In this document: positions 1-9,057 of the stretch, one piece after another | Numbering within the stretch: the first letter of the stretch is position 1 | How the letters are laid out: every line of letters begins with the position of its first letter | Notes under the pieces: generated by a model | Told to the model about the DNA's origin: nothing | The model's database searches: none | What the model saw: the letters and a program-made list of their open reading frames with translations, nothing else | Source of the DNA: Methanosarcinaceae archaeon | GTDB taxonomy: Archaea; Halobacteriota; Methanosarcinia; Methanosarcinales; Methanosarcinaceae | NCBI GenBank assembly: GCA_020055655.1 | Contig: JAIPUR010000020.1 | Location: 1-46,711, forward strand | Reading direction: 5' to 3' | DNA length: 46,711 nt | Position numbers and translations under genes: made by a program

Positions 1-1
1 A

Positions 2-907
2 GTCAATGGGTATACCCGAGCTGGTGGTTATTTTACTGATGGGATGCAGTTTAAAGATAGTCGGGTGGAAATGGTAAAAAGTGACTCTCTCAACTTAGGT
101 ACATCAGACACTGTAATAAGTATGATTGTGCAAGCAGAACAAATAAACGGACTGTCTTCACTATATCTATCAGGTGCAAGCGGTGGAGCGGACGTAGGTG
201 GGTTATGGTTAAGACCAGTGTCGAGTACCAATATATCAATAAATCTAGGGCGAAATGTTGGTAACAGGTTATCTTCAGATCTGTACTTGGACGATGGGAT
301 AGCTGACGGGAAAATTCATTCATTAGACTTTATCTTTGACAGGGATTCCATCATGTATGTATACGTGGATGGAAAATTACAAACAAATACCATTGACATA
401 TCTTCTTTCAAAAATGAAGATATAATAAATTCCTATGATACAAAAATAGGGTATCAATCACTGACATACAGGTGGGACGGTCTTATACTCTTTACATCAG
501 AATCTAGGATTATCCCCTCTAATTCGGAGCTTATTAGCAGATTCAACAAACTCGCAGTTCTACCACTGTATACATTCGACTTCTCTAAGTACCCAAGCAA
601 TACCACAGTATACACAGATGCACTACCTTACTCCACTGCAACAATCAATTCAGGCAGTTTCAAGGTAGACGACAGTAAACTGCAATGTGTCACCGATGGA
701 CAGATAGTGTTTAGAAATGCACATGAGTTCGATGGTAGCGAGTATATTAAGACTGTGATTGATGGCATTGAATACACTGGAACAGGTACAGTTACAGAAG
801 GCTCAATGACTGCTTCAATAGAGCAGGGGAGCACATTGATAACCATTGATATGACAGCTGGTGATACATTGGATGCAATAGACATACAGTTTAGACAAGA
901 GGTATAA
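2..907 (+). CDS. Tail fibre protein with LamG-like domain (5' truncated)
   Basis: The reading frame is open to the left edge, so the gene starts upstream and only its C-terminal 300 or so residues are present. An internal ATG at 44 is not preceded by a convincing ribosome binding site. The first 180 residues have the alternating strands and loop pattern of a LamG/concanavalin A-type jelly roll, including a segment of the type VYVDGKL typical of these lectin-like domains. The rest is beta-rich without a recognised domain. It abuts a long repetitive fibre gene, so a role in host-surface binding as part of the tail fibre is likely. LamG-like folds are common in viral receptor-binding proteins; the sugar or protein target cannot be read from the sequence. 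Confidence 0.6.
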   Translation, partial: VNGYTRAGGYFTDGMQFKDSRVEMVKSDSLNLGTSDTVISMIVQAEQINGLSSLYLSGASGGADVGGLWLRPVSSTNISINLGRNVGNRLSSDLYLDDGIADGKIHSLDFIFDRDSIMYVYVDGKLQTNTIDISSFKNEDIINSYDTKIGYQSLTYRWDGLILFTSESRIIPSNSELISRFNKLAVLPLYTFDFSKYPSNTTVYTDALPYSTATINSGSFKVDDSKLQCVTDGQIVFRNAHEFDGSEYIKTVIDGIEYTGTGTVTEGSMTASIEQGSTLITIDMTAGDTLDAIDIQFRQEV

Positions 908-909
908 TA

Positions 910-3279
910 ATGACATGGGATGAAACAAAGGTAAACAAGTACCCACTTACGCCGTCCAATAATAACATTGTAGCCGACGATTGGAATTCAATGGTCACTG
1001 ACCAAAAGGACAGATTAAGTAAAACAAATGACACAATAGACGACGTTCAAGATGGTACTACATACGTCAAAACACATAACGATTTCACAGATGCACTGCT
1101 GACGAAACTCAATGGTATATCAGAAGATGCAACTGCATACACTGACTCAGACGCACAGGCAGCTATCAATTCAGACGCTGACCACGGCTCTACTGCCGAC
1201 CACGACTATCGTACAAACGAAGAAATACAGGACGTCGTCGGTGCAATGGTAACCGAGGGAACAAACGTAACAGTATCATACGATGACACATCTGGTACAA
1301 TAACAATAAACTCGACTTATACAGACACACAGCTGTCAACTGAGGAAGTTGAGGACATCGTCGGTGCATTGATAGTAGGCTCTGGCAATACAACAGTTGA
1401 TTACAGTGATGCAACTAGTACATTAACTATATCGACAGATGTAGATGCAATTGTTGCAACTCATGCATCAAATGAGAATGCACATCACAACGAACTTCAC
1501 ACAGTTGCAAGTCACAGTGATACATCAGTAACGGGTGCACAACTTGATTCTGACCACAGTAAACTGGCTACAATTGAAACAAACGCAGATGTAACTGATA
1601 CAGCAAATGTCAATGCAGCTGGAGCTGTTATGAATGCAGATTCATCTACTGCTTCAATGCAGTTTGTTGTAGACGAAGACGACATGTCATCTAACTCTGC
1701 TACCAAAGTACCAACACAGCAGTCTGTCAAGGCATACGTAGATACTGAGATAACAGGTGCAAGTGGTGACGCCGTTAGTATACAGGGTACTAATGTAGAT
1801 TCAAGCGTTGGTACTCCATCAGACGGCGATATACTTGTGTACAGAACAGCAGGAAGTGACTTCATTTTGGAAGCCAAGCCTGCAAGCGGTAGTAATCCTG
1901 CTTTAAATGATGTCACAGATGTCGAAATATCATCTGTAACAGATAATGATATACTGGCTTACGATACAACTAGTGGCGACTGGATTAACCAGTCAGCAAC
2001 TGGAGCAGGTTTCTCAAGTGTTGCTACAAGCGGTAGCTACGATGACCTATCGGATAAACCTGCGATACCAGATGGAACTGTGACAAGTGTTGCTTTAAGT
2101 GGTTCCGATGGTATTGAGGTCGATAGTGGCAGTCCATTGACGACAAGTGGTACTATTGCACTCGGTGTCAATAAAGCAGCAATGTTATCTACTATAAATG
2201 TAGCAGATGGTGCAGAAGTAAATAACATATCAGATGCGAATGTAAATGATCTAACCGATAGTAATGACACTTCATTACACTATCATTCTGCTGATAGAGA
2301 TAGAAGCAACCACACTGGAACACAGCCGGCATCAACTATAAGTGATTTTGATACTGAAGTTAGCAATAATTCAGCAGTTGTAGCTAACACAGCAAAGGTA
2401 ACAAATGCAACGCATACGGGAGATGTCAGTGGTAGTACAGAGGTCACGATAAATCCATCTGCTATAACACTTAAAACACAGGTAACACCCGATGGCAGTG
2501 ATTATGTACTTATATCAGATACAAGTGATTCTGGCTATCTAAAGAAATCCCTGATGTCTGAGTTCATGTCTGACGGCGATATGTTATCATCTACATATGA
2601 CCCGACAAGTGTAAATGGTGATGCATTCGACATGGACAATATGGTCGAATCTGATATTTCAAAGGTCATGACAGACTTAGAAAGAGACAGTATTGCGACT
2701 ATATCAAGTAAAATATCAAATGTTGTAGATGACACAACACCTCAGCTCGGTGGAGACTTAGACTCACAGAACAACGATATTCATAGCATAGGTAAACTGC
2801 TGTTCGGTACAGATACTACTGCATCATATATATGGGAAGTTCTACAGGGCATACGTATACAGGGTAAAGATTCTGTCAATGTATGGGTAGACGGTTCATC
2901 GATTAGTTCAATGACATCGTCAAATGTTTACTTTTACGCACCAGTTGATATGAATAGCAATGCCATTACTGACCTTGCTACACCTACGGCAGCATCTGAT
3001 GCAGCTACAAAAGGATATGTAGATGATATGCTTCCAATAACTGCTTCAGATGTAACTGATTTCGATACAGAAGTTGGAAACCATATAGATGTTACAGCAA
3101 ACACCACTCACAGAGGAAACACTTCTAATCCACATAGTGTAGACAAAACAGACGTCGGTCTTTCAAATGTAGTGAACGACCTACAGACTATAGCACAGTC
3201 AGGTGGTAAAAATATATGGGTACAATCATCAGAACCCACAGCAGTCGAGGTTGGTGACATATGGATACAAACAAGCTAA
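910..3279 (+). CDS. Long repetitive tail fibre protein
   Basis: This 789-residue protein is rich in Thr, Ser, Asp and Asn and poor in Cys. It is built of loosely repeated segments: two related blocks containing DVVGAM and DIVGAL followed by TVSYDD-type strands at residues 105-180, then segments such as HTGTQPASTISDFDTEV that are characteristic of trimeric phage fibres. A second SDVTDFDTEV copy lies near residue 715. The C-terminus has an IWVQSSEPTAVEVGDIW motif seen at the ends of many fibre proteins. It starts two bases after the preceding stop, so the fibre genes are translationally linked. It probably forms the elongated shaft of the tail fibre. Confidence 0.7.
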   Translation: MTWDETKVNKYPLTPSNNNIVADDWNSMVTDQKDRLSKTNDTIDDVQDGTTYVKTHNDFTDALLTKLNGISEDATAYTDSDAQAAINSDADHGSTADHDYRTNEEIQDVVGAMVTEGTNVTVSYDDTSGTITINSTYTDTQLSTEEVEDIVGALIVGSGNTTVDYSDATSTLTISTDVDAIVATHASNENAHHNELHTVASHSDTSVTGAQLDSDHSKLATIETNADVTDTANVNAAGAVMNADSSTASMQFVVDEDDMSSNSATKVPTQQSVKAYVDTEITGASGDAVSIQGTNVDSSVGTPSDGDILVYRTAGSDFILEAKPASGSNPALNDVTDVEISSVTDNDILAYDTTSGDWINQSATGAGFSSVATSGSYDDLSDKPAIPDGTVTSVALSGSDGIEVDSGSPLTTSGTIALGVNKAAMLSTINVADGAEVNNISDANVNDLTDSNDTSLHYHSADRDRSNHTGTQPASTISDFDTEVSNNSAVVANTAKVTNATHTGDVSGSTEVTINPSAITLKTQVTPDGSDYVLISDTSDSGYLKKSLMSEFMSDGDMLSSTYDPTSVNGDAFDMDNMVESDISKVMTDLERDSIATISSKISNVVDDTTPQLGGDLDSQNNDIHSIGKLLFGTDTTASYIWEVLQGIRIQGKDSVNVWVDGSSISSMTSSNVYFYAPVDMNSNAITDLATPTAASDAATKGYVDDMLPITASDVTDFDTEVGNHIDVTANTTHRGNTSNPHSVDKTDVGLSNVVNDLQTIAQSGGKNIWVQSSEPTAVEVGDIWIQTS

Positions 3280-3590
3280 GTAGAACGAAATTAGATGAAA
3301 TTTCAAGGATAGATAATTCAATCAGTGAACTAGATATTGACCCAAGTAATTACATACAAAACAGGCTTAAGAAACTTGACGAAGATGTTGACCGTATGCC
3401 AGTGAGGAAAGCTAAATACCCTGGAAACATTACAATGAGGGAACATTTGATTAACATACGCAATGACATGCAAACGGAACCAACGAAGTATATCACAAGA
3501 AGACGTGAAAAACTCATGAAACTAAAACTTGAAGTAGAGACACTTGATGAGGTGACGATAATTGGCAGTGGAAATATCAGACGCAACTGA
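3261..3590 (+). CDS. Small charged helical protein of the fibre operon
   Basis: The 109-residue product is rich in Lys, Arg, Glu and Asp and is predicted to be mostly helical, possibly coiled-coil. Its ATG lies inside the end of the fibre gene, 19 bases before that gene stops, with GAGG and GGTGA about 7-12 bases upstream. It overlaps the following TTG-started adhesin gene by 29 bases. The family is not recognised. The position between fibre genes suggests a fibre assembly or connector role, but this is only inferred from context. Confidence 0.5.
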   Translation: MDTNKLSRTKLDEISRIDNSISELDIDPSNYIQNRLKKLDEDVDRMPVRKAKYPGNITMREHLINIRNDMQTEPTKYITRRREKLMKLKLEVETLDEVTIIGSGNIRRN

Positions 3591-4440
3591 ATTAAAGGCT
3601 GTAGAGAATGATTTATTAGGTGACTATGTTTTAGTAAATGACATAGATATAGGCGGTGCGTTTGAACCAATTGGATATGGAACTACCAGTTTTAGAAGCG
3701 ATTTTGAAGGTACCTTCGATGGCCAGGGATATATAATCTCAAATGCCACTATGAGCTATTCGTCTGATGATTATATTGGTTTATTTGCGAGAAATGAAGG
3801 TACCATACAGAACTTAGGTGTGACTAATTCATCTGCATCTGGTAATATGTATGTCGGTGTATTGACTGGTTGGAATAGTTCAAACATCTATAAATGTTTT
3901 GTGACTGGTAGCGCGGAAGCAGCTGTGTATATAGCCGGTGGTATATATGGAATGGCGATAGGTGGCGAGGTCGAAGATTGTTATTCCGAAGTAAATACAG
4001 TGGCACCAAGTGACACTGGTTCATTTGCAGGTAGGAATGTTAACAGTGCCATTAGAAGATGTTATTCAATTGGTACAGTGACAGCTGATGCTGACTATGG
4101 TGGATTCGTAGGTTCGATATACAATAGCAGCAGTGATTTTGCAGATGTTGGTAATTATTGGGACACTGAAACAAGCAGTGTTTCGACATCGCCGATGGGA
4201 ACCGGAAAAACAACTTCTCAAATGCAAACACAGAGTACCTTCAGTGGATGGGATTTCACAGATACATGGACGATGGATGGATATCCAGAGCTACAATGGT
4301 CAGCACCTGCACCAGTTGGCATCACATGTAAACACTGGAACGGCTCTAGTTGGGCTGATGGAGATGTTAAAATATGGAATGGTTCATCATGGGCTACACC
4401 TACTTCGTTAAAAACATGGGACGGTTCTACGTGGAATTGA
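3562..4440 (+). CDS. GLUG-repeat adhesin-like fibre protein
   Basis: The 292-residue protein contains repeats typical of GLUG-motif surface proteins: F(D/E)GTFDGQGY near residue 50, then repeated units of the form GLFARNEGTIQNLGV, VGVLTGWNSSNIYKCFV, AGGIYG and FAGRNVNSAIRRCYS. A characteristic NYWDTETS motif sits near residue 196. The last 45 residues hold three short WNGSSW/WDGSTW units. Similar proteins are abundant on methanogen surfaces. The start chosen is TTG because GAGGTGA lies just upstream and no ATG fits. It is probably a receptor-binding tip protein acquired from host-type adhesins. Confidence 0.65.
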   Translation: MAVEISDATELKAVENDLLGDYVLVNDIDIGGAFEPIGYGTTSFRSDFEGTFDGQGYIISNATMSYSSDDYIGLFARNEGTIQNLGVTNSSASGNMYVGVLTGWNSSNIYKCFVTGSAEAAVYIAGGIYGMAIGGEVEDCYSEVNTVAPSDTGSFAGRNVNSAIRRCYSIGTVTADADYGGFVGSIYNSSSDFADVGNYWDTETSSVSTSPMGTGKTTSQMQTQSTFSGWDFTDTWTMDGYPELQWSAPAPVGITCKHWNGSSWADGDVKIWNGSSWATPTSLKTWDGSTWN

Positions 4441-4451
4441 TGTCACCGATA

Positions 4452-4463
4452 ACTATTTAAATT
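4452..4463 (+). promoter_or_regulatory. TATA-like box upstream of the 4479 gene
   Basis: An ACTATTTAAATTTT run lies about 20 bases before the start at 4479. A closely similar string precedes the protease/scaffold gene near 8093, and both are followed by ATAAG and a purine-rich ribosome binding site. The repetition and spacing suit an archaeal TATA box, but no transcription start is known. Confidence 0.4.
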
Positions 4464-4478
4464 TTATAAGAGGTAAAA

Positions 4479-4634
4479 ATGGTAGGCAATAGTTATTTTG
4501 GCATGACCGAGTTCGGTTTTGAATTCGGCGAGATTATAATAGCACATGAATACCACCGTGAGACCCGTGTCATTGTACACGATGATATTTTAAATATATA
4601 TATATACAACAGTGGTATTGATATAAAGGTATAA
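4479..4634 (+). CDS. Small protein, 51 residues
   Basis: The ATG is preceded by AAGAGGT. The product starts MVGNSYFGMTEFGFEFGE and is beta-strand-like, with no cysteines or membrane segment. It lies between the adhesin gene and an immunoglobulin-like baseplate-type gene with short spacers. No family is recognised. It is supported by its binding site, spacing and a full open frame. Confidence 0.45.
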   Translation: MVGNSYFGMTEFGFEFGEIIIAHEYHRETRVIVHDDILNIYIYNSGIDIKV

Positions 4635-4644
4635 CGGTGATAAT

Positions 4645-4971
4645 ATGGAAAGGTTCCCGATTAGAAAAGGCAGTCAACGACCTTCGCTGACTGTCAATCT
4701 CAAGTCAGACGATGGAAGTGATTTTGCAATCACTGATGCATTGTCTGCGACATTCACAATGTATGATTCAACAGGCAATAAAGTAGACGGTTCGTCTGCT
4801 GTCATAGTCGACGAAGACACTGGTCAACTTAGGTATGACTGGGGTATGTCAGATACCGACACCGATGGTAAATACTATGGGTATTTTACAATTGTCTTAG
4901 GCGATTCAAGTATACTTAGTGTACCCGCTAGAAATGAACTTATTATAGAAGTGGTGGATGTGGAACTCTAA
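4645..4971 (+). CDS. BppU N-terminal-like baseplate/fibre domain protein
   Basis: This 108-residue protein begins FPIRKGSQRPSLTVNL and continues with a beta-sandwich pattern (SATFTMYDSTG, YDWGMSDTDTDGKYYGYFTI, NELIIEVV). This resembles the small immunoglobulin-like domain at the N-terminus of phage baseplate upper proteins (BppU_N type). In such phages this domain anchors receptor-binding parts to the baseplate. GGTGATAAT precedes the ATG. The stop shares bases with the next gene's start (TAATG), so the two are translationally coupled. Confidence 0.5.
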   Translation: MERFPIRKGSQRPSLTVNLKSDDGSDFAITDALSATFTMYDSTGNKVDGSSAVIVDEDTGQLRYDWGMSDTDTDGKYYGYFTIVLGDSSILSVPARNELIIEVVDVEL

Positions 4972-5252
4972 TGCCAGATAGTCTCACTGACGGTGCACAG
5001 CGGTTAATAAGAATGGAACAAAAACTCGACGACTTCATAATAGAAGTCAGAAGTTTTATGGTCACACAGCTTGACTCATGTCAGCGCCATACGATGAGAA
5101 ATGAAGACGAACATGAAAAAATATGGCTTGATATTGAACAGCTCAAGTCATTTAAATGGCAGATATACGGTGCAATTGCTATAATGGTATTCGTAATGCC
5201 AGTTATATCGACTGTAGTTGCAGCAGTTGTCATTAATTATCTGGGGATATAA
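4971..5252 (+). CDS. Small membrane protein, holin-like
   Basis: The 93-residue product has an N-terminal charged helical part (residues 1-63, likely coiled coil) and one strongly hydrophobic C-terminal segment (residues 65-90). This layout resembles XhlA-type phage hemolysin/holin partners and small virion membrane proteins. It lies immediately before terminase with a TAATG overlap. A holin role is a guess from topology. It does not look like a small terminase subunit, because it lacks a DNA-binding motif and has a membrane helix. Confidence 0.4.
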   Translation: MPDSLTDGAQRLIRMEQKLDDFIIEVRSFMVTQLDSCQRHTMRNEDEHEKIWLDIEQLKSFKWQIYGAIAIMVFVMPVISTVVAAVVINYLGI

Positions 5253-6787
5253 TGGAAGAATTATTCGAATGTGCGACCCAAGACATGGGTTTAACCAAAG
5301 AACAACTGGCGGAACGTTGGACTAAACCGTTCAACATAGTCACAGATATATTCCAAGTCAGGTCAGCAAACGGTGAGCTAGTGCCGTATACACCATATGA
5401 GTATTCCGTTGACTTTCTGAACAATGGTTTCTATGACATAGACGTCGATAGATGTGCGCTTAAATCCCGTCAGATTGGCTTCTCAACAATTGCTGAAATT
5501 GAAGCAATAATAACAGCAATGACATTCGATAACCAAGAAGTATCTTTTATTTCACACCAGTTCACGGCTTCCAAGAAACTAGTAGAAGCCTGTGGTACAA
5601 TTATAAGAGAAGCTAAGTATCCACTACCGTTCAAAAAAGGAAACGTTCAGAAGCAGCGTATTAAGTGCGATACAGGCTCTACAATCGTACCTTACAGTAG
5701 TAACCCTAGTTCTATTAGAGGTGACTCTAGTATACGAGTGTATCTCGATGAATTTGCTTTCGTTAAAAACCAAGAGGAAACAATGGACGCAGTCGAACCA
5801 AAGCTGTCCAGAGGTGGACAGATTACAATGATGTCAACGCCTCTGAGAGCAGATGACCTGTTCATGCGGACATATAACGACATGAGAAACGGCGATATGC
5901 CAGGTAATGCCATGTTCTGTCCACTATTCGTGGAAGAAGAAGTTGATATAAGCCAGCCACTTACATCTCAAACATTGAATCCAATATGCCCTGATATAGA
6001 CCTAAGCAGAGTAGAATCTGTTAGGAGTAAGTCTATCAATAGGTTCCTTCAGGAATACATGTGTCAGCCGATAGATGAGATAAATGCATACTATCCATAT
6101 GATCTCATACTTGGGTGTACTGAAAATGAACCAGTATACAACAGTAAACATGATAATTCATATATTGTAATGGGATTAGACCATGCGCTTGTACACGACG
6201 AAACCAGCTTCGTCATTAATCAAATAATAGACGGTGTGAATAATATAATATATGTAGAAACAACACAAGCTGAATACGACGAACAATTGAAGAGAGTTGA
6301 ACAATTGTTTAGACAATTCAATGTTCAAAAGATTAGACCAGATGCAACAGGTGAAATGGGTATTCAAGTCGAACGTGACTTACGTAAGAAGTTTGGATAC
6401 TGCGTAGAGGGTGTTAAATATACAAACACTGTTAAAAACGAAATGGCACTTAGACTTAAATATCTTATGCAGAATACAAATAATAACATTAGACCATGTA
6501 TACAGCTACCCGACCATCCTGAGCTTATTGCTCAATTGCATGGTATTCAAATAGAGGTAACTAAAGCAGGTAACACTCAATTCAGTGGGAAACACGGCGG
6601 TGGACTCGATGATATTGTTAATGCACTGTGGCTATCATTGCCACCGGAACATATAGATCATATGAAGTCTCTACCTATAGTTAAATCAGGTACAGCCCCT
6701 AGTGTAAAGAGGCAGAAAACACCCACAAACACATACCATGCTACTACAAGCAAGGGTAAAATAAGATATAGGAGCAAGGGTAGATAA
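5252..6787 (+). CDS. terL: Terminase large subunit (packaging ATPase/nuclease)
   Basis: The protein is 511 residues, normal for TerL. A variant Walker A motif KSRQIGFST is at residues 71-79 and Walker B VYLDEFAF at 163-170. A coupling-type STP (MMSTP) lies near residue 195. The C-terminal RNase H-like nuclease has candidate acidic residues in MGLDHALVHDE, RPDATGE and GGGLDDIVNALW. TerL cuts concatemeric DNA and pumps it into the prohead through the portal, whose gene begins at its stop codon. No small-subunit gene was identified beside it. Confidence 0.93.
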   Translation: MEELFECATQDMGLTKEQLAERWTKPFNIVTDIFQVRSANGELVPYTPYEYSVDFLNNGFYDIDVDRCALKSRQIGFSTIAEIEAIITAMTFDNQEVSFISHQFTASKKLVEACGTIIREAKYPLPFKKGNVQKQRIKCDTGSTIVPYSSNPSSIRGDSSIRVYLDEFAFVKNQEETMDAVEPKLSRGGQITMMSTPLRADDLFMRTYNDMRNGDMPGNAMFCPLFVEEEVDISQPLTSQTLNPICPDIDLSRVESVRSKSINRFLQEYMCQPIDEINAYYPYDLILGCTENEPVYNSKHDNSYIVMGLDHALVHDETSFVINQIIDGVNNIIYVETTQAEYDEQLKRVEQLFRQFNVQKIRPDATGEMGIQVERDLRKKFGYCVEGVKYTNTVKNEMALRLKYLMQNTNNNIRPCIQLPDHPELIAQLHGIQIEVTKAGNTQFSGKHGGGLDDIVNALWLSLPPEHIDHMKSLPIVKSGTAPSVKRQKTPTNTYHATTSKGKIRYRSKGR

Positions 6788-8091
6788 TGAAACTAAAACA
6801 ATATATACTACAGTTGGCAGCAGATAAAATTGAAGCTGTCGATACATATGTACGTAAGGCAAATGTAAAAAATAAGGAAGGCATTGAGAAAGAAAGACCC
6901 GATAACAATCGTTCTCTTTATTGGGCGATATATAGAACGGATGCTATAGTAGGTGCATGTATAGATTTCACTATATCATTTGTCATCGGCGCTGGTATGA
7001 ATGTCACAGTTGTTGACCGCGATGGTGAAGAGGTAAATATACCAGAGTTCAACAGTATTATCCGTAAGTCTAAACCACGGTCTGTAATGAACCAGTTTTT
7101 GAAAGACGGTCATGTCAGTGGAGATGGGTTTTTGTATAAGCTTACGAGCGACGATGGTGATATGATAACAAGATTCGAAGTTATACCATCTAATCAAATG
7201 AGAGTCCATCGTGATGAAAAAGGATACGTGGATAAATACGTACAGGAACTAGGTGAATCAGAGGCTAAATATCCGACATTCGAACCAACTGAAGTAGTAC
7301 ACTATCGTAACAGAGGAATAGCAGGTGAAGCATATGGTAGAAGTGATGTTGAGCCCATTACAGAGGTATCCGAGATTCTTCGTGATATGATAATAGACCT
7401 CAGTAACTTCATCAGTACAAAGGCATATGCGCCTGTATTGTGGAAGTTCGGTTCAGCTGACAGACCATGGAACCCGAAAGATATTGGGGATTTCATGAGA
7501 GACCGCACGGACGTCGAACCAGGTGACCAAATCGGTGTACAGGGCGATATAGAAGTTGAAGCAATCGGAGTAGGCGATAAGGCACTTGATATAGAGCCGT
7601 ATCTTACGTTCTTCGCTTCAATGATTGTTTCTGGTCTACGTGTACCGGCTACATTAACAAGCGTAATCGGTGGAATAGGGCAGTTCACAGCAGATGCACA
7701 GTCCAATGCATATGCAAGACGTATAAACGACATACGTTCAGAACTCGGAGAGCTGCTTGAGGTAGAACTGTTCGATGACATCATACGACAGAATGGCTAT
7801 GGTAGCGACCTCAGAAGCAAGGTTACATGGAAGAAACACGACGATGAATCACTTAGACTCGCTGTAAACAATCTCATACAGTTGGTTCAGAATAGTATAA
7901 TAAGCCCCCAGGAAGCTCGCATGGACTTGTCGTATCCAATGGATGTAACAGGTGAACTCAATAAAGCTATCGATAGGGCAGAAGCAGCTGAGCCTGCTAT
8001 CCCATCTGACGCCGACTCTAATACAATGAAAGATACTGGCGACGACGATGGTAGAGCAGATGAAAAACGAAAGGAATTCACTGAGCAATAA
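6787..8091 (+). CDS. Portal protein
   Basis: The 434-residue protein overlaps the terminase stop (TAATG). It has features of siphovirus portal proteins: an N-terminal RSLYWAIYRTDAIVGACIDF segment, then IPSNQMRVHRDEKGYVDKYVQEL and VVHYRNRGIAGEAYGRSDVEP, and a helical C-terminal region with RVPATLTSVIGGIGQFTADAQ. These match the family pattern of a wing, stem and crown. The last 45 residues are acidic and probably disordered. It would form the dodecameric gate for DNA and the docking site for the connector proteins. Confidence 0.85.
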   Translation: MKLKQYILQLAADKIEAVDTYVRKANVKNKEGIEKERPDNNRSLYWAIYRTDAIVGACIDFTISFVIGAGMNVTVVDRDGEEVNIPEFNSIIRKSKPRSVMNQFLKDGHVSGDGFLYKLTSDDGDMITRFEVIPSNQMRVHRDEKGYVDKYVQELGESEAKYPTFEPTEVVHYRNRGIAGEAYGRSDVEPITEVSEILRDMIIDLSNFISTKAYAPVLWKFGSADRPWNPKDIGDFMRDRTDVEPGDQIGVQGDIEVEAIGVGDKALDIEPYLTFFASMIVSGLRVPATLTSVIGGIGQFTADAQSNAYARRINDIRSELGELLEVELFDDIIRQNGYGSDLRSKVTWKKHDDESLRLAVNNLIQLVQNSIISPQEARMDLSYPMDVTGELNKAIDRAEAAEPAIPSDADSNTMKDTGDDDGRADEKRKEFTEQ

Positions 8092-8103
8092 ACTATTTAT
8101 ATT
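8092..8103 (+). promoter_or_regulatory. TATA-like box before protease/scaffold gene
   Basis: An AACTATTTATATTTG string lies about 27-36 bases before the start codon in the only sizeable gap between portal and capsid genes. It closely matches the box near 4452. It could start a capsid-gene transcript. The assignment rests on sequence and position only. Confidence 0.4.
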
Positions 8104-8127
8104 TGCTAAAATATAAGAAGGGGTAAT

Positions 8128-9042
8128 ATGGTAACAAAAGTATCCGGTACAGCAATTGTACCGGACTATTACATAACACAAGACGGTAAGATTGTTCGCA
8201 TACGTACTAACGATATCGAATCGGCAGTTGCTAATTCAAATATTTTGAAATACGTAGACAAGCATATCGACGATACCACAGATGATATTAAGGGAATAGT
8301 AACCAGTACAAACGTCGGTTCAACTGGATTAGACTTTGAAGCTGTACTAACTGATTCTAAGCTCGAGTCACATATGGTGACAAAGCTTGACAATGGTGAG
8401 ATACCAAATGTATCTGTTAAAATGGTTCCAACACCAGAAGCCAAGTTTACACAGATGAACGATGGCAACGGGGAATACACCGTAGCTGACGATTGGGAGC
8501 TATTGCATATATCAAATGTAGAAGAAGGTAGGTGCACACCAGAAGATGGATGCGGTGCCTTTAGTTACGATTTACAACTTAATTCAATTTCTTTAAATGA
8601 AACAGCCGACACCGGTGAACAAATGACAGGCGAAGAATGCATAGAGAAGAAACTTGCAGCAGCAGAAGTTGAACTCGAGAAACTCGAACTTAAGCTCACA
8701 GCTGAACTCAGCAAGAATGAAAGTATTGAAACTGAGCTTAATCAGCTCAAGAAACAAAACGAGGAAACTATACTGGAGCTGACAGCTGCAACCGATGAAC
8801 TACTCAGCTACAAAGAAGCTGACATCGAGCAGTCAAAGACAGCTATCCTTAAACTCGACAGTGAACATCCGTTTACTGGAAAAGAAACAAAGGCAGAGCT
8901 CGAACTTGTCCTTAACACGCTTAGACGTTCATCTGAACGTAGAAAGGCAAATACCTCAACTGAAGAACCCGATGAAACCATTAGTGCAATCGGCGAGTTC
9001 CGTGATAACTTCATGAAACCAACTAGACTCAGAAGGGCATAA
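8128..9042 (+). CDS. Prohead protease-scaffold fusion
   Basis: The first 150 of 304 residues follow the pattern of prohead maturation proteases: a conserved His in YVDKHID, a strand like DIKGIVTSTNV, GLDFEAVLTD, then a Ser in IPNVSVKM. Residues 165-265 form a long Glu/Lys/Leu-rich coiled coil typical of capsid scaffolds. Such fusions supply an internal scaffold and then degrade it during head maturation. The gene sits between portal and decoration/capsid genes as expected. AAGGGGTAAT precedes the ATG. The catalytic dyad is inferred by pattern, not by alignment. Confidence 0.65.
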   Translation: MVTKVSGTAIVPDYYITQDGKIVRIRTNDIESAVANSNILKYVDKHIDDTTDDIKGIVTSTNVGSTGLDFEAVLTDSKLESHMVTKLDNGEIPNVSVKMVPTPEAKFTQMNDGNGEYTVADDWELLHISNVEEGRCTPEDGCGAFSYDLQLNSISLNETADTGEQMTGEECIEKKLAAAEVELEKLELKLTAELSKNESIETELNQLKKQNEETILELTAATDELLSYKEADIEQSKTAILKLDSEHPFTGKETKAELELVLNTLRRSSERRKANTSTEEPDETISAIGEFRDNFMKPTRLRRA

Positions 9043-9057
9043 TCGGAGTGATAACAA

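Noticed and set aside
1512-1916. Antisense open frames in the fibre, portal and tail genes (for example 1512-1916 and 7302-7784, minus)
   Set aside because: They have no ribosome binding sites, low-complexity Ser/Val/Leu composition and lie opposite clearly coding genes.
3562-4440. Diversity-generating retroelement target
   Set aside because: The Trp/Asn-containing tip repeats suggested it, but no reverse transcriptase or template repeat was found in the window.
4971-5252. Small terminase subunit
   Set aside because: The position before terL suggested it, but the protein has a transmembrane helix and no DNA-binding motif.
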